DNA of 9,503 nucleotides, from positions 1 to 9,503 of the forward strand of contig NZ_CALIBF010000117.1 of assembly GCF_938045465.1 (NCBI RefSeq), read 5' to 3'. The translations under genes were made by a program, and so were the position numbers. The notes under the pieces are model-generated. The model had not been told where the DNA came from. It did not search any database and was given only the letters and a program-made list of their open reading frames with translations. Below, piece by piece: positions 6,481 through 9,503 of this stretch (the stretch's first letter is position 1; every line of letters begins with the position of its first letter). This DNA comes from an uncultured Campylobacter sp. Lineage in GTDB: Bacteria > Campylobacterota > Campylobacteria > Campylobacterales > Campylobacteraceae.

Positions 6481-7982
6481 TTCATACTCCCCGTATCTTT
6501 AAATCTTTGATGCCACGACAGCGCCTCGCTTAAGATGTGTGGAGTATGCCCCGCACAGGGCTGCGCACATGCCCGCTCGAAATAATCTCTCAGCGCGTCT
6601 TGGTAAGCGGGATGCGCGATGCTTATCATCGCGCGAGCCCGCTCACGAGGGCATTTACCGCGCAGATCGGCGATGCCGTATTCGGTGATGATGACTTGAG
6701 TGTCGTGCTCGGTATGATCAACGTGACTCACGAACGGCACGATAGCGCTGATCGCGCCGCCTTTAGCTAGCGACGGGCTAAGAAATAGCGACAAATATCC
6801 GTTGCGAGCGAAGTCACCGCTACCGCCGATGCCGTTTTTCATCTGCGAACCCATGACGTTAGTGGAGTTTACGTTGCCGTAGATATCTGCCTCGAGCATG
6901 CCATTCATCGACACGACGCCAAGCCTTCTGATAAGCGCTGGCGAGTTGGAGACGTCTTGTGAGCGCAGTATGATGTGCTTGCGGTAGAAATCGATGTTTT
7001 TTTGAAATTCCTCGACACCTGCGGGGCTAAGCGATAGCGCTGTGGCACTTGCAGTGCCTACGACGCCTCTTTTGATGAGATCTAGCATGCCGTCTTGGAT
7101 CACCTCGGAGTAGCACTGCAGCCCTTGGTAGCCAGCATTTTGTAGTGAGCTAAGCACGGCGTTAGCGACGTTGCCGATGCCCGATTGTAGCGGCAGTAGC
7201 TTCTTTGCGGGAAGTCTGCCGCAAGCTTCCTCGTTTTTTAGAAATTTTACGACATTGCACCCAATCGCGCTTGAAATTTCATCCACGGCGGTAAAATTAT
7301 TGACGCGATCATGCGTCCTAGCCTCTATGACAGCGACTACTTTGGCAGGATCTACATGCATATAGGGACTGCCTACGCGATCGCCTACGTGCTTGATCGG
7401 CAGATCCTCAGCATGCGGCGGCAGGCGCAGATCCGTAACGTCGTGAATGCCCTCCAGCTCAAGCGGCTGATAGTAATTCACTTCTAAAATCACGCGATCG
7501 GCGATATCGAGCCAGGCCTGGTTGTTGCCTAGCGACGTGGACGGCACGAGCTCACCACTTTCTTTAATCGCCACTACTTCGATCACGGCAAAGTTTAGAT
7601 GCGGAAAAAAGCCGGCCTTAAGCTGAGCAGCAAGGCTTGATAGATGCACGTCCGCGTATCGCACGGCGCCGCTATTTATCGCACGGCGCATATCGGCATC
7701 CGTAAAAAACGGCGCGCGAAAGCTCACGGCACCTGCTTTTGCCAAAACTCCGTCTAAAAGCGGATCGGTCGATGCGCCTGTAAAAATTTCGATTTGATAG
7801 GGCTCGCCTTTTTCGTGCAGCGCTGTCGCTCGTTGCGCTAGAGCTTGTGGCAGCGCTAGCGCGCAGCCCGCCCCAACAAAGCCGCTAAAGCCCACCGATG
7901 CGCCATTTGGGATCAGTTCGCAGGCTTTCTCGGCGCTCATAATTTTTGATTTTAGATATTCGTTTTGCACGCGTGAGTTCAT
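6474..7982 (-). CDS. succinyl-CoA:acetate CoA-transferase / acetyl-CoA hydrolase family
   Basis: This 502-residue cytoplasmic enzyme has the full length of class I CoA-transferases of the Cat1/AarC/Ach1 group. These move CoA between succinyl-CoA and acetate through a glutamyl-CoA intermediate. The catalytic glutamate is E293 in YSEVIQDG. The CoA-binding glycine loop is GIGGSGD (384-390), and the N-terminal half has GFSGFVGAG (31-39) and GNNQAWLDIADRVILEVN (152-169). Succinyl-CoA:acetate transfer is the most likely reaction, linking acetate handling to the citric acid cycle; acetyl-CoA hydrolase annotation of this family is often a misnomer. The start has AGGA 6 nt before the ATG at 7980-7982. 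The gene stands alone between long non-coding stretches and has its own promoter. Confidence 0.9.
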   Translation of the reverse strand: MNSRVQNEYLKSKIMSAEKACELIPNGASVGFSGFVGAGCALALPQALAQRATALHEKGEPYQIEIFTGASTDPLLDGVLAKAGAVSFRAPFFTDADMRRAINSGAVRYADVHLSSLAAQLKAGFFPHLNFAVIEVVAIKESGELVPSTSLGNNQAWLDIADRVILEVNYYQPLELEGIHDVTDLRLPPHAEDLPIKHVGDRVGSPYMHVDPAKVVAVIEARTHDRVNNFTAVDEISSAIGCNVVKFLKNEEACGRLPAKKLLPLQSGIGNVANAVLSSLQNAGYQGLQCYSEVIQDGMLDLIKRGVVGTASATALSLSPAGVEEFQKNIDFYRKHIILRSQDVSNSPALIRRLGVVSMNGMLEADIYGNVNSTNVMGSQMKNGIGGSGDFARNGYLSLFLSPSLAKGGAISAIVPFVSHVDHTEHDTQVIITEYGIADLRGKCPRERARAMISIAHPAYQDALRDYFERACAQPCAGHTPHILSEALSWHQRFKDTGSMKA

Positions 7983-8010
7983 TTTCCATCCTAGCCGTGA
8001 TTTGGGCGAA

Positions 8011-8038
8011 ATTATAATATTTTTGCGCTAAATTTCAA
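8011..8038 (-). promoter_or_regulatory. sigma-70 promoter of the CoA-transferase gene
   Basis: On the minus strand TTGAAA (8033-8038) and TATAAT (8011-8016) are separated by 16 bp, a near-consensus pair. Transcription would start near 8004, leaving a leader of about 20 nt before the ATG at 7982. No operator or riboswitch is apparent. Confidence 0.68.
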
Positions 8039-8082
8039 AATCTAAAATTTGGTGCGCGAGCTAAGCTATAAAATAAAATATG

Positions 8083-8133
8083 AGGCGCGATCGGTTGGGA
8101 TACGCCGCAAACGCTTCCGATCAGGCTTTTTTT
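8083..8133 (+). terminator. stem-loop followed by seven T, orphan terminator or end of a small RNA
   Basis: GATCGG (8089-8094) pairs with CCGATC (8117-8122), with four further pairs outside a 2x2 internal loop (8083-8086 with 8125-8128). A run of seven T follows at 8127-8133. The T-run is on the plus strand, yet no plus-strand gene precedes it. A TATAAAAT word at 8067-8074 could start a transcript of about 55 nt ending here. Confidence 0.33.
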
Positions 8134-8218
8134 ACTTCGGCGGTTTGCAATACCCGCTTGCGCGAGCGCTCGGTAAATAGGGTTTTAAGTGTGATTGAAG
8201 CTTAGTTGATAGTCTCGC

Positions 8219-8257
8219 TGCGATACTGCAAACACTCGCCTTGCGCTTTGCATCGCA
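8219..8257. other. bulged 11-bp inverted repeat (hairpin)
   Basis: TGCGA (8219-8223) and TGCAAA (8227-8232) pair with TTTGCA (8247-8252) and TCGCA (8253-8257). This leaves a 3-nt bulge and a 14-nt loop. On the plus strand it is followed by ACCTTTT, a weak T-tract; on the minus strand no T-run follows. Confidence 0.45.
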
Positions 8258-8300
8258 ACCTTTTAAGTTTAGTCTACACTCATATGTACGGAGAGCTTTG

Positions 8301-8330
8301 TGCGGGCAATGTTTTGCTATGTTGCCCGCA
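8301..8330 (-). terminator. stem-loop terminator of the Sel1 gene
   Basis: A perfect 9-bp GC-rich stem TGCGGGCAA/TTGCCCGCA with a 12-nt loop begins 6 nt after the stop codon of the Sel1-repeat gene. There is no good U-run after it on the minus strand, so it may stabilise the 3' end or stop polymerase weakly. Confidence 0.55.
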
Positions 8331-8336
8331 GCAATC

Positions 8337-9143
8337 TTATTCGATGAGACTTTTTATAGAATTATATGAACGGCAGGCAAATTGCACAACCTGTGCAGAT
8401 TTCTCATTTTTAGCGAGAGGATCCGCCTTACCGAGTTCGCACGCTTTTTTATAGTATCTTGCCGCCTCCAGTTTATCTTTATCTTCTGCATACGCGGCGT
8501 ATGCCGCGCAAGCACTCCATTGGTCGTCGGCACCGTTGCAAGCTTTCTTGTAAAAATAGGATGCTTTTTTGTTGTCCTTTTCTGTACCGAAATCGCCCGA
8601 ATGATAGATCCCTCCTAGTATTGTGCAACCCAATGCAAGTCCTTTATCACATGCTTTTGTGTAGAATCCAATCACCTTTTTATCATCTTTTTCTATGCCG
8701 TTTTCCTCATATTCGCCCGTATAATAAGTTGCCGACATATAACAAGATAAACCATAGTTGCCCTCACACGCCTTTTTAAATAATTCAAGCGCTTTTTTAT
8801 GATCTTGTTTAACATTTCCTCCTAAGTGGTATTGATAAGCAAGCGATGTGCAACCGCGTACCGATCCTCCATCGCACGACTTTTTTATTAACTCAAACCC
8901 TTTTTTGCTGTTTTTTTCCACACCCTTTCCGTCGCCGTATAATATCCCTAGCTTTTGGCAGGCGTCGTATTGATTGCAATCGCAACATTTTTCGTAAAAT
9001 TTAGCAGCATTGGCATAATCTTTATCGATCTCCGAAAATATGTCCCCCGGTAGAGTGCTCGTACACTCTTCGCAATCTTGCTTCGCCGTCTGCGTAAATG
9101 CAAAAGTCCATAATAAGGTCAAAACCAAAACAATCTTTCTCAT
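8337..9143 (-). CDS. exported Sel1-repeat protein, Helicobacter cysteine-rich protein (Hcp) type
   Basis: This 268-residue protein begins with a signal peptide (MRK, hydrophobic 4-18, probable cleavage near residue 20), so it is periplasmic or secreted. The mature part is a string of Sel1-like helix-turn-helix repeats of about 36 residues. Paired cysteines in CX7C spacing occur at C54/C62, C90/C98, C126/C134 and C165/C173, then a variant pair C202/C212. In Hcp proteins such pairs form disulfides that lock each repeat. These proteins mediate protein-protein contacts, and some bind penicillin or act on host cells; the role here is unknown. AAGGAG precedes the ATG, and the upstream small gene ends 19 nt before it, so the two form an operon. 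The DNA is clearly more AT-rich than the genes to its left, suggesting separate ancestry. Confidence 0.85.
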   Translation of the reverse strand: MRKIVLVLTLLWTFAFTQTAKQDCEECTSTLPGDIFSEIDKDYANAAKFYEKCCDCNQYDACQKLGILYGDGKGVEKNSKKGFELIKKSCDGGSVRGCTSLAYQYHLGGNVKQDHKKALELFKKACEGNYGLSCYMSATYYTGEYEENGIEKDDKKVIGFYTKACDKGLALGCTILGGIYHSGDFGTEKDNKKASYFYKKACNGADDQWSACAAYAAYAEDKDKLEAARYYKKACELGKADPLAKNEKSAQVVQFACRSYNSIKSLIE

Positions 9144-9162
9144 TTTTTCTCCTTATAAAAAT

Positions 9163-9453
9163 TTATTTCTTCACATTAAAAAAGTCATCTGGATGTTCGA
9201 GCGCCGATAAACAAAATTGTTTCTTAAGCTCGTCGGACATTTGCAAGCCTGCCTCTAGCTTCATCAATATATACGTTCTTCTTAGCTCGTTATTTTCTTG
9301 CTTTAGTTTTTCTGTTGTGAGCCTAACTAGCCTATCGCAGCTATTAAAACCCGTTTGTGAGTAGCCTTCTTTACTGCCCGATTTATTATTTATTGCTTCC
9401 CATATTACGATAATACAAAAGATAATAAAGACATTTTTTAAAAAATTAAACAT
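9163..9453 (-). CDS. small membrane-anchored protein of unknown function
   Basis: I do not recognise a family. From the ATG at 9451-9453 it has 96 residues: one N-terminal membrane helix (FNFLKNVFIIFCIIVIWEAI), a short Gly/Ser linker, then a charged, probably helical domain with LKQENNELRRTYILMKLEAG and two cysteines. I chose this start because AAAGAGG lies 4 nt upstream. An ATG at 9481-9483 would add ten residues, and the frame stays open through the poly-G tract to the window edge, so a longer protein is possible. It is encoded just ahead of the Sel1 gene and is similarly AT-rich. The helix may be an uncleaved signal anchor placing the domain in the periplasm. Confidence 0.62.
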   Translation of the reverse strand: MFNFLKNVFIIFCIIVIWEAINNKSGSKEGYSQTGFNSCDRLVRLTTEKLKQENNELRRTYILMKLEAGLQMSDELKKQFCLSALEHPDDFFNVKK

Positions 9454-9457
9454 ATAG

Positions 9458-9464
9458 CCTCTTT
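9458..9464 (-). promoter_or_regulatory. ribosome binding site deciding the start of the small membrane protein
   Basis: AAAGAGG on the minus strand stands 4 nt before the ATG at 9451-9453. The alternative ATG at 9481-9483 has only the poly-G/TAGAATT stretch in front, so the internal start is preferred. Confidence 0.5.
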
Positions 9465-9484
9465 GGTTAAGATTTTTTAGCATA

Positions 9485-9490
9485 ATTCTA
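9485..9490 (-). promoter_or_regulatory. possible -10 box beside the poly-G tract
   Basis: TAGAAT on the minus strand (5/6 match to TATAAT) directly follows the G-run. A start near 9478 would leave a leader of about 25 nt to the ATG at 9453. The G-run would then fill the spacer between -35 and -10. Confidence 0.3.
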
Positions 9491-9503
9491 CCCCCCCCCC
9501 CCC
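9491..9503 (-). repeat. homopolymer of at least 13 C (poly-G on the coding strand) at the window edge
   Basis: The last 13 bases are all C and the run may continue beyond the window. Poly-G/C tracts of 8 or more bases are the classic contingency (phase-variable) elements of Campylobacter. It lies just upstream of, and in an open frame with, the small membrane protein gene. Confidence 0.85.

Larger units (their letters stand above)
7983..8336. other. 354-bp spacer with three stem-loops
   Basis: The spacer separates two leftward genes. Apart from the CoA-transferase promoter it contains no supported gene. It holds a hairpin with a T-run (8083-8133), an 11-bp bulged hairpin (8219-8257) and a perfect 9-bp hairpin (8301-8330). 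A start-less 49-codon open stretch on the minus strand (8035-8184) crosses the promoter -35 and is not called. Confidence 0.65.

Noticed and set aside
6474..7982. Acetyl-CoA hydrolase as the main activity of the CoA-transferase gene
   Set aside because: The active-site SEVIQDG glutamate and glycine loop fit CoA-transferases; hydrolase is an old family label.
8035..8184. 49-codon open frame on the minus strand in the spacer
   Set aside because: It has no start codon, and it overlaps the -35 of a good promoter and the hairpin with the T-run; it is most likely chance.
5884..8336. CRISPR array, tRNA or rRNA in the intergenic regions
   Set aside because: Repeat spacing is irregular and the units are short palindromes; no cloverleaf or rRNA-like sequence is visible.
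8206..8779. Overlapping plus-strand open frames opposite the Sel1 gene
   Set aside because: They are antisense to a gene with clear signal peptide and repeats, have no ribosome sites, and their composition mirrors the real gene.

Overview
The window looks like chromosomal DNA of a Campylobacter-type organism (Campylobacterota), probably one of the higher-GC, non-thermophilic species related to the oral campylobacters. This rests on three things: the mix of moderately GC-rich genes with very frequent AAATTT/TTTAAA words, the ZnuB/ZnuC-type transporter pair, and a Helicobacter-type cysteine-rich Sel1 protein. The species itself is inference.

Left part (1-1726): the last 40 codons of an EamA/DMT-type permease run rightward into the window. 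They overlap, tail to tail, the end of a leftward metal ABC transporter operon (ATPase, then permease, 8-nt overlap). No substrate-binding protein is adjacent. A 96-bp AT-rich divergent promoter region separates this operon from the next one.

Centre (1727-5883): a tightly packed rightward operon with overlapping ends. It encodes a class I SAM-dependent methyltransferase carrying an in-frame repeat-bordered insert, an exported di-haem cytochrome of the cytochrome c peroxidase/MauG family that lacks the usual distal haem ligands, and an 806-residue membrane protein. The membrane protein has a helical periplasmic sensor, PAS, degenerate GGDEF and apparently intact EAL domains. The translational coupling of the last two suggests a periplasmic redox or peroxide function connected with c-di-GMP breakdown; that link is inference.

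Right centre (5884-8336): a 590-bp intergenic stretch holds a cluster of the palindrome AATTTTAAAATT. Beyond it is a leftward single gene for a succinyl-CoA:acetate CoA-transferase-type enzyme with a good sigma-70 promoter, followed by a 354-bp spacer containing three stem-loops.

Right end (8337-9503): a visibly more AT-rich leftward pair encodes a small membrane-anchored protein of unknown function and an exported Sel1/Hcp protein. The window ends in a run of 13 C (13 G on the coding strand), next to a possible -10 box and in frame with the small gene. This looks like a phase-variable tract at which the sequence, or its assembly, stops.
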